From positions 1-34,463 of the forward strand of contig NZ_JAJGSX010000064.1 in NCBI RefSeq assembly GCF_021245725.1: a stretch of DNA of 34,463 bases, read 5' to 3'. Within the stretch, counting starts at the first letter, position 1. Each line of letters begins with the position of its first letter. The DNA is from Pseudonocardia sp. TRM90224. Its GTDB lineage: Bacteria; Actinomycetota; Actinomycetes; Mycobacteriales; Pseudonocardiaceae. The position numbers and the translations under genes are program-made. The notes under the pieces are model-generated. The model did no database searches, was not told the DNA's origin, and worked only from the letters and a program-made list of their open reading frames with translations. Shown here piece after piece: positions 1 through 9,200 of this stretch.

Positions 1-14
1 CCGCCCACGGGCGG
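1..14. terminator. Short GC hairpin at window edge
   Basis: The first 14 bases form a perfect 6-bp stem (CCGCCC, two-base loop, GGGCGG). There is no T-run after it. It may be the terminator of a gene lying left of the window, but the hairpin alone is weak evidence. Confidence 0.25.
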
Positions 15-61
15 CCGTGTGGTGGGGATATTCCAGGTCGACGGGATGGCACTCTCAGCTC

Positions 62-150
62 CACCTGTGGGTGGCGGGCACGCCTTCGGCGCGAAAAGGC
101 ACCACAGGTGCGGTACCTTCGTTCAGGCTCGGGGGTGTACATAAGTACAC
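62..150. promoter_or_regulatory. Inverted repeats upstream of the HNH gene
   Basis: Two inverted repeats precede the DUF222/HNH gene. One has 9-nt arms, CACCTGTGG (62-70) and CCACAGGTG (102-110). The other is GTGTAC-ATAA-GTACAC (135-150), which could be an operator. A TATGAT hexamer at 182-187 resembles a -10 box about 25 nt before the start codon, but I see no convincing -35. Function is inferred only from position. Confidence 0.3.
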
Positions 151-211
151 TCTTTGCGCTGCGACTCCTCATTCGCTGGCTTATGATCTTCGCCTCGCCT
201 AAAATGGAGTT

Positions 212-1484
212 ATGTCCCCGGGGCTCGACACCACACTCGACGGTATCGCCGAGTTACGGGTCGAGGCTGCCACGGGAACGTTCCCCGATAGGTTTCTTGC
301 GTCGCGGGATATGGAGTGGGTGGTTCGTGAGATCGACCGGGCGCGTGTTCAGTTCATCGCCACCTTTCTCCGGGAAGGCGGGTTCGGGTCGCTCGGGCAC
401 AAATCGCCGATCAACGCGATCGCGGACTCCTGGAACATCGACCCGAGTGATGCCCGGCGGTATGTGAACGCCGCGGAGAACCTGTGCCCACAGATGACGT
501 TGACCGGCACCGTGCTGGAGCCCCGGATGCCGGTCGCCGGCGGCGTTCGCCGCCGCGACGATCGGGTTGGGGCACGTCGATGTGATCCGGAAGGTCCTCG
601 AGTCCGGCGAGGCGTCCCGGCTCACCGACGCGGACTGCGCTTATGTCGAGGAACAGGCCGTCGCGTACGCCGCCCACAACCGGCCGGGAGAAGTGCACAA
701 GTTCGGCATGGAGCTGGTACGACGGATGGACCAGGACGGACCCGAACCCGACGACGGACCGGAGTCCGAGGTCAACGAGCTCACCATCACCCCGCATCCG
801 GACCGGTCGGGCGGGACGATCAAGGGGCGGTTCGACAACGCCGTCCTGTTCGCCACCATCGCCACCCTGATCGACGCGAAGTCGAAACCGGCCGGGGCGG
901 ATGATCAGCGCAGCAGCAAGCAGCGCCAGGCCGAGGCGTTGGCCGATGTCTGCGGGTACGTCCTGGACCACGGTGACGTCCCGCAGTCGGGCGGTCACCG
1001 GCCGCACCTCAACGTGCACATCCCCCTGCTCGAGCTGGAAACCCGGGTCCGGACCGCGATCCTGGACTTCGGCGGCGCCATCACCACCAAAGACCTGCGG
1101 CAGCTCGCCTGCAACGCCGCCGTCATCCCGATCGTCATGAACAGCGACAGCCAACCCCTCGACATCGGCCGCCTCTCCCGCGTCATTCCCGACGGAATGC
1201 GACGAGCCGTCGCTGCCCGTGACCGCGGATGCGCACGGTGCGGCCGACCGGCGAGTTGGTGCGACATCCACCACATCATCGAATGGCAGAACGGCGGGCC
1301 CACCGAAATCAACAACCTCGTCATGCTATGCCGGATGCATCACAGGGAGATTCATTCCACCGAATGGATCGTCCAGATGGTCGACGGCCTACCCGAATTC
1401 ATTCCGCCCAGGTATATCGATCCCGATCAAGTCCCGCGTCGAAGTCCGCATCAGGCCGCCGGCTATCCGTCGAACAGGGCGTAG
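212..1484 (+). pseudogene. DUF222/HNH endonuclease-domain protein, frameshifted
   Basis: This belongs to the abundant actinobacterial DUF222 plus C-terminal HNH family, predicted nucleases often linked to mobile or repetitive DNA. The first frame (from ATG 212, GGAG two bases upstream) covers the DUF222 N-terminus to about base 538. The rest, including ATIGLGHVDVI and the HNH core, continues in another frame to 1484. Removing one G from the GGCGGCG around 539-545 restores the join as VAAAF and gives one 423-residue protein, a normal length for the family. The HNH part shows CARCGRP, CDIHHIIEW and LCRMHHREIH, so the metal-binding and catalytic residues are intact. It is either a real one-base insertion or a sequencing error. 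The last 22 bases overlap the convergent NTPase gene. Confidence 0.85.
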
Positions 1485-4400
1485 CTCTCGAAGCTGTACC
1501 GGGCGATGGTTCGCGCGCACTGCCGGTATGGGCCGGGGTCGTCGATGGCGGGGAAGTCCGTGACGAGCCGCTCGATCCACGCGCTGAGCCGCTCGGGAAG
1601 GGCTGGGGTCGCACCGCGGGCCAGGGTCGCGCTGTAGGTGGGCGCGGCGAGTGCCGCTCGGATGGATCCGAATCGATCGGTGCGCAGGATGCGGTGGAGC
1701 AGGTCCGATGCCTCTACCGGGCTGCTGACGGTCGCGGCTATGAGCAGTGCTGCTGCCTGGAACGGCCCGCCTCGGTCGTCGCCCAGGTAGAGGTCCAGCT
1801 CGTCGTCGGAGATCGTGGCCCGGAACAGGAGGTAGAGGTTGACGGTCTTCTTGACAGCTCGCGGGGTGTCGAGCAATCCCGCGATGCGCGGCAGGAACTC
1901 CGCCTCCGCGCGCGCAATGCGCAGGACCTCTTCCCCGGCTCGCGCCTCCTGACCGCGGCCGCCGGCCGGCGCTGGACCGTCCGGAACCCGTGCTGCAGCC
2001 CCGGCGCCGTCGGCCGCTTCGGTACCTCTGGTGCTCTCCTGGGCCGGGGTGTCTGCTGGCTCCTGATCTGGCTCGCCCTCGTCGCCGTCCGGCTCCGGCA
2101 CCGGCAGCAGTGTCCGCAGGTAGTTCCCCGCCCGGTCGCTCATCGGGCGCACCGCGAACGCGATGTGGAAGATCTTGTCGAGGTAGTCGAGAGCGCGCCC
2201 CCGGCGAGCCCTCATCTGCGACGCGTGGTGCTCCTCGAGCGCCGTGATCAACCACCTGGGGTCGACCGCCACGACCACGACGAACAGCCGCATGCTCACC
2301 AGCAGATTGATCACCTGCAGGACCTGCATGACGCGGTCCGAAGCGCACCGATCGAGATCGTCGATGTACAGGATGATCCGCTGACGCATCCGCGGATCGT
2401 CGACTGCGCTCATCTGGCGGTCGAGCCGAGCGAGGTCCTGGTGGATCCGGCCCGCGAGACCCCGGTATGAGGCGTACCGGTCGGTGGCGGCCAGCTGGGT
2501 GACGAGTGCGTCCAACCCCCGCGCCGGGTCGACCTGGTTGAGCTGCGCCTCCAGCTCCTCGACCTTCGTGTCGAGCCTGGCCTTGTCGTCGGCCAGTCGC
2601 GTCCGGCCTTTGACGGCGGCATCACGAGCCCGGCCGACGATCGTGGGGATGGAGGCCCCGATGGAGCCCGCTGTGACGATCCACGCGAGGAGCGGGAGGT
2701 CCAGCAGCTGGGCCAACAGGATGCTGATCACGACGATGCCGGCGAGGATCGCCGCGGGGAGAAGGAGCTTGCGGAAGTCGAACTCGCGGGTGGCCTGCGC
2801 TCTCACCTCCTTGCCGACGCGGATCAGCCGGAGCCCGTGCTGCAACCAGCCCCACCAGCCGCGGTCGGCGTCCAGCTCGTCGATCCTCGCCAGCCCTTGC
2901 TCGAGCGCCGCCTGTTGGTCCTTCGCGCTCTTGAGGTCGGCCTCGAGCTGGGACACTGAGGTCCCCGCCGGGAGGACGACCTGCTCCGGTACCTGTGCCT
3001 GCCCGCGCAGCTCGTGGAAGAGGTGCTCGACCATCCCGACCCAGACGTGGTCGTCGCTGAGGTGCCAGGCGTTGAACCGCACTTGCCTCACGAGCGGCGA
3101 GAACGGGCTGCTCTGATCCTGCCGCGCCTGCTCCGCCAGCGTTGTGACGCGCTGCTGGAGCAGGTTCATGAAGGTCGATTTGCCGCTGCCCCAGTTGCCG
3201 AGCAACGCAACCGACAGGGGCGGCTGGGTGGCTGTTGCGGCCAGGAGCGCCGCCATCGCCTGGACGTCGGCGGTGATCCCGATCCGGTCCTGGGTGCTGT
3301 CTGCGTCGCTGCGGACATCGGTGTAGCGCGGTTCGTCCGGATGCGCGCGATCTGCGTCCGCCCAGAACTCGTCGAGCTGTCGGACGTCCTCGTCGCGCCA
3401 GCGTTCGGCGATCGCCTCGCGCAGCGCGGCCCGCAGCGTCCGTCGGGACGGCCCGAGCGCCGAGCGCACCGCCGGTGACAACTGATCGGCCAAAGCTGCC
3501 GCCACGATGTGGTGGGACCAGACCTGCTGTGAGCCACTGGCAGGCCGCGTTGCGAGCCGCGTTGCGAGCCGCTGCGCTGCGGTGGTGACGTCGGTGAGCT
3601 CGGGCGCTTCGGGATCCACGTCACGTGGGATCCGGTCTGGCGGCATGACCTGGTCGGCGTCGACGTTCGCCGCCCCGAGCGCCTTCGCCAAGCGCCGGTC
3701 GACGTTGCCGGCGGGCAGCGCCCGCAACAATGCGCTGCTCGCCCCGCGTTGCAGCTCGGTCGGGTCGAGGTGTGTCCGTCCGGGGCGCACAAGCGCGGCC
3801 AGCAGGACGTCCTGGCCGGTTGCCCGGGTCGCGTTGCGGGCACGCGTCACGGCATGGGTGAAGTCGAGCAGTTCCTGTGCACCGGGACGCAGCACGAGGC
3901 GGCGCCGTTCCCGTTCGCCGAGGTGCTGGGTCAGCGTCGAGCGGATCGCTCGTTCCGCCAGATCGTCGCTGCAGATGAGGACGATGCGGCGCAAGCCGGA
4001 CGCGGCCCGGGCGCGACCGACGACGAGCGGGATGACGGCGGCCGCAACGTCTGCGGGCCGTAGCCCGGCGACCCCGGCGCCGAGCAGCGGTAGACCCAGT
4101 GCGGTCGCGCCCCGCGCCAGCGCCATGTCCACGGCGGCGGCCGTCGCGCGAGCAGCGCTCTCGGCAGAAACCTGGGCTTTGTCGTCGGAGGTGGGCGTCG
4201 AGGGCCGCACCGTCGCGATGACCAGTGCACGCAGGCCCGTGTCGGCCTTCGTGCGGTCGCCATCCGTGACGCCGAGTACTTGCGGAGCATCCGGGGTGAG
4301 GTCGGCATACCTGATGTCGGACCAGGCAAGCCCGGGCATCGCGCTGCGAACGGTGGCCCCGAGTGATCCGAGGCCGCCTGTCTGCCCGGCTGAGAGGACC

Positions 4401-4522
4401 AGTGTGTCGATGGGCAGCTGCCACGGACGGGCGGTCTGCTCGACGGCGAACTCCACCTCGCCGGATCGGCCCAGGACGTCGAGGTCGTCCAGTCCCGGGC
4501 CGGTGGTGTCCATGGCAGACAT
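1463..4522 (-). CDS. Macro / Clp-N-like / KAP-family P-loop NTPase
   Basis: A 1019-residue multidomain protein. Residues about 30-190 resemble a macro domain (ADP-ribose or nucleotide binding), with the loop GLPLLGAGVAGL. Residues about 210-400 resemble Clp N-terminal repeats (for example WSHHIVAAAL). From about 410 a KAP-type NTPase follows: Walker A GNWGSGKST near 440, a coiled-coil-like stretch, two hydrophobic helices at about 585-625 inserted inside the NTPase as is typical of KAP proteins, and Walker B ILYIDDLDRC near 716. An acidic Pro/Ala-rich linker lies at about 800-850. AAGGGA sits 5 nt before the chosen ATG; a second ATG lies three codons in. KAP NTPases are membrane-associated and several are implicated in phage defence. 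The substrate is unknown, and the domain calls rest on motifs only. Confidence 0.85.
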   Translation of the reverse strand: MSAMDTTGPGLDDLDVLGRSGEVEFAVEQTARPWQLPIDTLVLSAGQTGGLGSLGATVRSAMPGLAWSDIRYADLTPDAPQVLGVTDGDRTKADTGLRALVIATVRPSTPTSDDKAQVSAESAARATAAAVDMALARGATALGLPLLGAGVAGLRPADVAAAVIPLVVGRARAASGLRRIVLICSDDLAERAIRSTLTQHLGERERRRLVLRPGAQELLDFTHAVTRARNATRATGQDVLLAALVRPGRTHLDPTELQRGASSALLRALPAGNVDRRLAKALGAANVDADQVMPPDRIPRDVDPEAPELTDVTTAAQRLATRLATRPASGSQQVWSHHIVAAALADQLSPAVRSALGPSRRTLRAALREAIAERWRDEDVRQLDEFWADADRAHPDEPRYTDVRSDADSTQDRIGITADVQAMAALLAATATQPPLSVALLGNWGSGKSTFMNLLQQRVTTLAEQARQDQSSPFSPLVRQVRFNAWHLSDDHVWVGMVEHLFHELRGQAQVPEQVVLPAGTSVSQLEADLKSAKDQQAALEQGLARIDELDADRGWWGWLQHGLRLIRVGKEVRAQATREFDFRKLLLPAAILAGIVVISILLAQLLDLPLLAWIVTAGSIGASIPTIVGRARDAAVKGRTRLADDKARLDTKVEELEAQLNQVDPARGLDALVTQLAATDRYASYRGLAGRIHQDLARLDRQMSAVDDPRMRQRIILYIDDLDRCASDRVMQVLQVINLLVSMRLFVVVVAVDPRWLITALEEHHASQMRARRGRALDYLDKIFHIAFAVRPMSDRAGNYLRTLLPVPEPDGDEGEPDQEPADTPAQESTRGTEAADGAGAAARVPDGPAPAGGRGQEARAGEEVLRIARAEAEFLPRIAGLLDTPRAVKKTVNLYLLFRATISDDELDLYLGDDRGGPFQAAALLIAATVSSPVEASDLLHRILRTDRFGSIRAALAAPTYSATLARGATPALPERLSAWIERLVTDFPAIDDPGPYRQCARTIARYSFESYALFDG

Positions 4523-4722
4523 GGCGGTCCCTTGGTGGCGGAGGCAGCGGGCCGTGCGTGCAACCGGTCCATGATGCTGTTGGCTCGGGCCCTTCGGAAG
4601 AGGCCGGCCCGCACGTGCCTGATACGCCGATGAGCGCGTGGGCCGTCGGATCTACGTCACGCTGCGGCTGTCCTCCATCGACACGGGTGGTGGGGCGTCC
4701 GGCTGCCGTTAGGGTGAAGATC

Positions 4723-6195
4723 GTGACAACAACGCGGGCGGGCACGTTCGAATCGGTCGACCCCGCCACCGGTGAGGTCATCGCGACCTTCCCCGTGCTC
4801 GCCGCCGCCGACGTCGAGGCGGCCGTCGCCCGCGCCAGGGCGGCGCAGCCCGGTTGGGACGCCCTGGGCTACGCAAGCCGCGCCCGTGTGCTGCGGGCGT
4901 GGCGGTCGCTGATCATGGAGCGGGCGGACGAGCTGGCCGACCTGGTGCACCGGGAGAACGGGAAACCGCTCCCGGACGCGCTGATCGAGGTCGTGCTGGT
5001 CGCGCAGCACATCGACTACGCCGCGCGGCACGCCCGCAAGGTGCTCGGCCGGCGCCGGGTGTCGTCAGGCCCGATGATGCTGAACCACGTGGCGTCCGTC
5101 GAGTACCGCCCGCTCGGCGTGATCGGGGTGCTCGGGCCGTGGGACTACCCGGTGTTCGGGCCGGTCGGCACCGGCGCGTACGCGCTCGCGGGCGGCAACA
5201 CCGTGGTCCTCAAGCACAGCGAGCACACGCCGGCGATCGGGGAGTGGCTGGCCCGAACGTTCGCCGAGGTCTCCGGCGACGGGCGGCTGCTCCAGAACGT
5301 CACCGGCGCGGGGGAGACCGGCGCCGCGCTCTGCAGGGCGGGCGTCGACAAGATCAGCTTCACGGGTTGCGTCGCGACCGCGAAGAAGGTGCTGGCGGCC
5401 TGCGCGGAATCACTCACCCCGGTGCTGGTGGACGCCGGCGCCTCCGACACCTTGCTGGTCGATGCCGACGCCGATCTCGACGCGGCGGCCGACGCCGCGG
5501 TGTGGGGCAGCATGAGCAACGCTGGCCAGATCTGCATCAGCCTCGAACGCGCGTACGTCCACGAGCGGGTGCACGACGCCTTCCTGGAGAAGGTCGTGGC
5601 GCTGGCCGGGCGGCTGCGGGCCGGCGAGGGGGAGAAGCTCGGGCCGATCACGATGCCCGGCCAGCAGGAGATCATCCGCGCCCACGTCGCGGACGCGCTG
5701 GACCGCGGCGCCCGCGCTGTCGTCGGCGGGCTGGCCTCCATCGGCGAGCGGTACGTCCAGCCGATCGTGCTCGCCGACGTCCCCGAGGAGGCGCGCGTCA
5801 TCCAGGAGGAGACGTTCGGGCCGGTGCTCGCCGTCGTCGGGGTCAGCGACATGGACGAGGCGCTGCGCAGAGCGAACGCACCGCGGTTCGGGCTCGGCGG
5901 GGCGGTCTTCTCCCGGTCGCGCGGCGTCGAGCTGGCCCGCGGGCTGCGATCGGGGATGACCTCGGTGAACTCCGTCGCGACGTACGCCGGCATCCCCTCC
6001 CTCCCCTACGGCGGGGTCGGCAACTCCGGGTTCGGCCGCATCCACGGTCCGGACGGCCTGCGCGAATGGACGGCGCCGAAAGCGATCTCGCGGCAGCTGT
6101 TCCCCGGCCCGGTGCGCACCACGACGTTCCGCCGCCGCGCCGCCGACGAACGCCGCCTCGCGGGCCTCGCCCGCCTGCTCTACGGGCGCGGCTAG
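4723..6195 (+). CDS. NAD(P)-dependent aldehyde dehydrogenase family protein
   Basis: A protein of about 490 residues with the aldehyde dehydrogenase fold, expected to oxidise an aldehyde to an acid in the cytoplasm. Visible motifs are the cofactor-domain stretch PLGVIGVLGPWDYPV, the segment FTGCVATAKKV, and the catalytic cysteine in NAGQICISLERAYV (Cys271). The general-base glutamate, normally in LELGGK, is replaced: the aligned segment reads VDAGASD, with Asp237 exactly 34 residues before the Cys as in ordinary members. The Ser of the usual FTGS is Cys. GTG 4723 is chosen because AGGG lies 8 nt upstream; GTG 4714 is possible. The gene is convergent with the synthase gene (31-base gap) and might act on its products, which is speculation. 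Confidence 0.88.
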   Translation: MTTTRAGTFESVDPATGEVIATFPVLAAADVEAAVARARAAQPGWDALGYASRARVLRAWRSLIMERADELADLVHRENGKPLPDALIEVVLVAQHIDYAARHARKVLGRRRVSSGPMMLNHVASVEYRPLGVIGVLGPWDYPVFGPVGTGAYALAGGNTVVLKHSEHTPAIGEWLARTFAEVSGDGRLLQNVTGAGETGAALCRAGVDKISFTGCVATAKKVLAACAESLTPVLVDAGASDTLLVDADADLDAAADAAVWGSMSNAGQICISLERAYVHERVHDAFLEKVVALAGRLRAGEGEKLGPITMPGQQEIIRAHVADALDRGARAVVGGLASIGERYVQPIVLADVPEEARVIQEETFGPVLAVVGVSDMDEALRRANAPRFGLGGAVFSRSRGVELARGLRSGMTSVNSVATYAGIPSLPYGGVGNSGFGRIHGPDGLREWTAPKAISRQLFPGPVRTTTFRRRAADERRLAGLARLLYGRG

Positions 6196-6226
6196 TCGGA
6201 CCGACCGAGGCCGGATCCTGCGGCCG

Positions 6227-9200
6227 CTACCCGATCACCCCGAGCTCCCGGCCCGCCGTCGCGAACGCTTCCAGGCCCGCGTCGAGGTGGGACTTCTCGT
6301 GCACGGCCGTGACCGTCGTGCGCAGCATGGCGCGGCCGACCGCGACGGCCGGCGCCAGCACGCAGTTGGTGTAGACGCCCAGGTCCAGGAGGCGTTGCGC
6401 GAAGCGCAGCGTCAGCAGCTCGTCGCGGAGCACGACCGGCACGATGACGCTCCTCGACGTGCCGGTGTCGAATCCGAGCTCGCGCAGCCCGCGCCGCCAG
6501 TACTCGGCGAGCTCGCGCAGCTTCGCGACCCGTTCCGGCTCGGCGACGAGCACGTCCAGCGCCGCGGCCGCCGCGGCCACTGCGGGCGGCGGCATCGATG
6601 CCGAGAACAGCATCGACCGGCCGTAGTAGCGCACCCAGTCCATCAGGTTGCGCGGTCCGGCCAGCCAGCCGCCGACGGACGCCAGGCTCTTCGAGAACGT
6701 CCCGGTGAGCACGTCCGCGGCGCCGATCACGCCGAACTCCTCCTCGGTGCCGCGCCCGGTCGCGCCGATCATGCCGAGGCCGTGCGCGTCGTCGAGCGCG
6801 AGCGGCACGCTGTGCCGGTCGCAGATCGCGCGCAGCTCGGCGAGCGGCGCAAGATCCCCCGACATCGAGTAGACACCGTCGACCATCACCATCCCCGGCA
6901 GTGCCCCCAGCTCGTCGGCGAGCCTGCGGTCGAGGTCGGCGAGGTCGTTGTGCCGGAACTGCAGCAGCCGGCCCCCGCCGATGGAGACCCCGTCGTAGAT
7001 GGAGGCGTGGCACTCCTCGTCGACCACCAACGCCGTGCCGGGGGTGATGAACGCCGACAGCAGGCCGAGGTTCGCCTGGTAGCCCGTCGTGAACAGCAGC
7101 GCGTCCTCGCGGCCGAGGTAATGCGCCAGCTTGCGTTCGAGGTCTTCGTGCGCGGGTGTCGAGCCGTTCATCAGCCGGGAGCCGGTGACGCTCGGCCCTT
7201 CCGCGAGCGCGGCGGCCGCGGTCGCCTCCCGCACCCGCGGGTCGGCCGTCAGCCCGAGGTAGTTGTTCGAGCCCAGCATGACGACCCGGCGGCCTTGGTG
7301 GACACTGGTAGCACCGTCGCTGTCGCTCAGCACCGGGTAGAACGGCATGAGCCCGGCGGCTTCGAGCCGGGCGCCGAGATCGAAGTCGCGTGCTTTCTGC
7401 AGCACCCCGCGGTCGTTGCGGTGCAGCAGCGCGAGCCGGTTGCGGACGGCGTCCCCCAGGTCGGTCCCGGCGTTCCCGGTGGCCGGGGTGGGCTCCGGCG
7501 TCGCGGCCCAGCGGTCCTTGAGCGTGGTCAGGTGGTGCAACCCGGCCAGCACCTCCTCGTCGGCGATGCCGAAGTCGATCAGGCAGGCGATCTCGTCGAC
7601 CCCGGCGCCCGCCAGCTGCGCGACGAGCTCCGACGCGCGTTCCGGGGTGCCGAACAGGGCGCTCGTGCGGTAGTAGCGCTCGAAGGCGAAGTCCAGCACC
7701 GAGGCCTGCTCGGCGTCGCTCAGCCCGTCGAGCGCGGCCGACCCACGGCGCCACAGGTCGACGGAGTCGCGCAGGTAGCGCTTGAACGGTTGCTCGACGC
7801 TGCTGCGAACGCGGGCCTCGTCGGTGCCGATGAACGTGTGCAGCATGACGGTGACCCGCCCGCCGTCGGGGTCGTGGCCGTGCGCGGCGCGGGCGCGACG
7901 GTAGGCGTCGAGCTTCGCCTTCAGCTCGTCGGCGTCCTGGAACAGCAGGGCGGTGAGCACGTTGGCGCCGAGGCGCCCCGCCTGCTCGAAGCGTTCGACG
8001 CCGCCGCTGCAGGTGATCCACGTCGGCAGCTCGGACTGCACCGGGGCCGGGAAGATCCGCAGCGCGGTCTCGGTGCCCTGCCCGTTGGGCAGCGTCACCT
8101 GCTCCCCGCGCCACAGCCGCCGGACCAGGTCGACGCCGTCGAGCATGGCCTGCTGGCGGTTGTCGTAGCGATCGGGGGCGAGCACGAAGTCGTCGGGATT
8201 CCATCCGGTTGCGAACGCGATGTCGACCCGCCCGGCGGACAGGTTGTCGACGACCGACCATTCCTCCGCGGTCCGGACGGGATCGTGCAGCGGCAGCACG
8301 ACGCTGCCGGCCCTGATGCGGATGCGCGATGTCGTCGCGGCCAGCGCGGCGCTGACGACGGACGGGTTGGGGAACAAGCCACCGAAGCGGTGGAAGTGCC
8401 GTTCCGGCGACCACACGGCGGCGAACCCGTTGCGGTCCGCGTGACCTGCGGCGTCGAGGAACAGGCGGTACTTGTCCGCACCCGCCCGTTCCGCGTCGCT
8501 GGAGAAGAAGAACAGGCTGAACTCGACCGCCGCGCCCGGTCGCGCTGGTGGTGGCGACGCCGGCCGCGGTCCTGCGACCGGCTGTCGGGCCTCGATCTCG
8601 GCGACGACAGCGGCGATCGTGATGCCGTCGAAGAGCCGTTCGGCGCTGACCGTGTAGCCGAACTCCGACTCCAGGTACGCGTTCAGCTCGACGGCTTTGA
8701 TCGAGTCGAGGCCGAGCGCGGTCAACGGCCGGTCGGGGTCGAGCGCGGACACGTCGAGGCCGAACCGCTGTGCCGCCCAGCCGGCGACCCGGCTCCGCAC
8801 GTCGGCAGCGGCCGGAGCGGGCTGGTCGAGGTGCTGGTCGACGTGCCGCGCCTTCGCCTCCAGGCGGCGCAGCTTCCCGCTGGTCGTCCGCGGCAGCTGA
8901 CCAGGCCGGAGCACGACGATCCGGTGGACCGACAGCTGGTGGTCGTGCGCGACCGCCTGCCGCACCGACGCTTCGAGGTCGGCCAGCGACACCGGGACCT
9001 TCCGCTCGTCGACCTCCAGCAGCACCGCGAGCTGCTCCCCGTCAGCGGTGTCCACGGCGACCGCGGCGCACCCGCCCGCGCGCAGGAACGGGTGTGCGGC
9101 CTCGACGGACCGCTCGACGTCCTGCGGAACGACATTGCGGCCGCGCACGATGATCAGCTCCTTCAACCGGCCGGTGACGTGCAGCTCGCCGTCCCGCACG

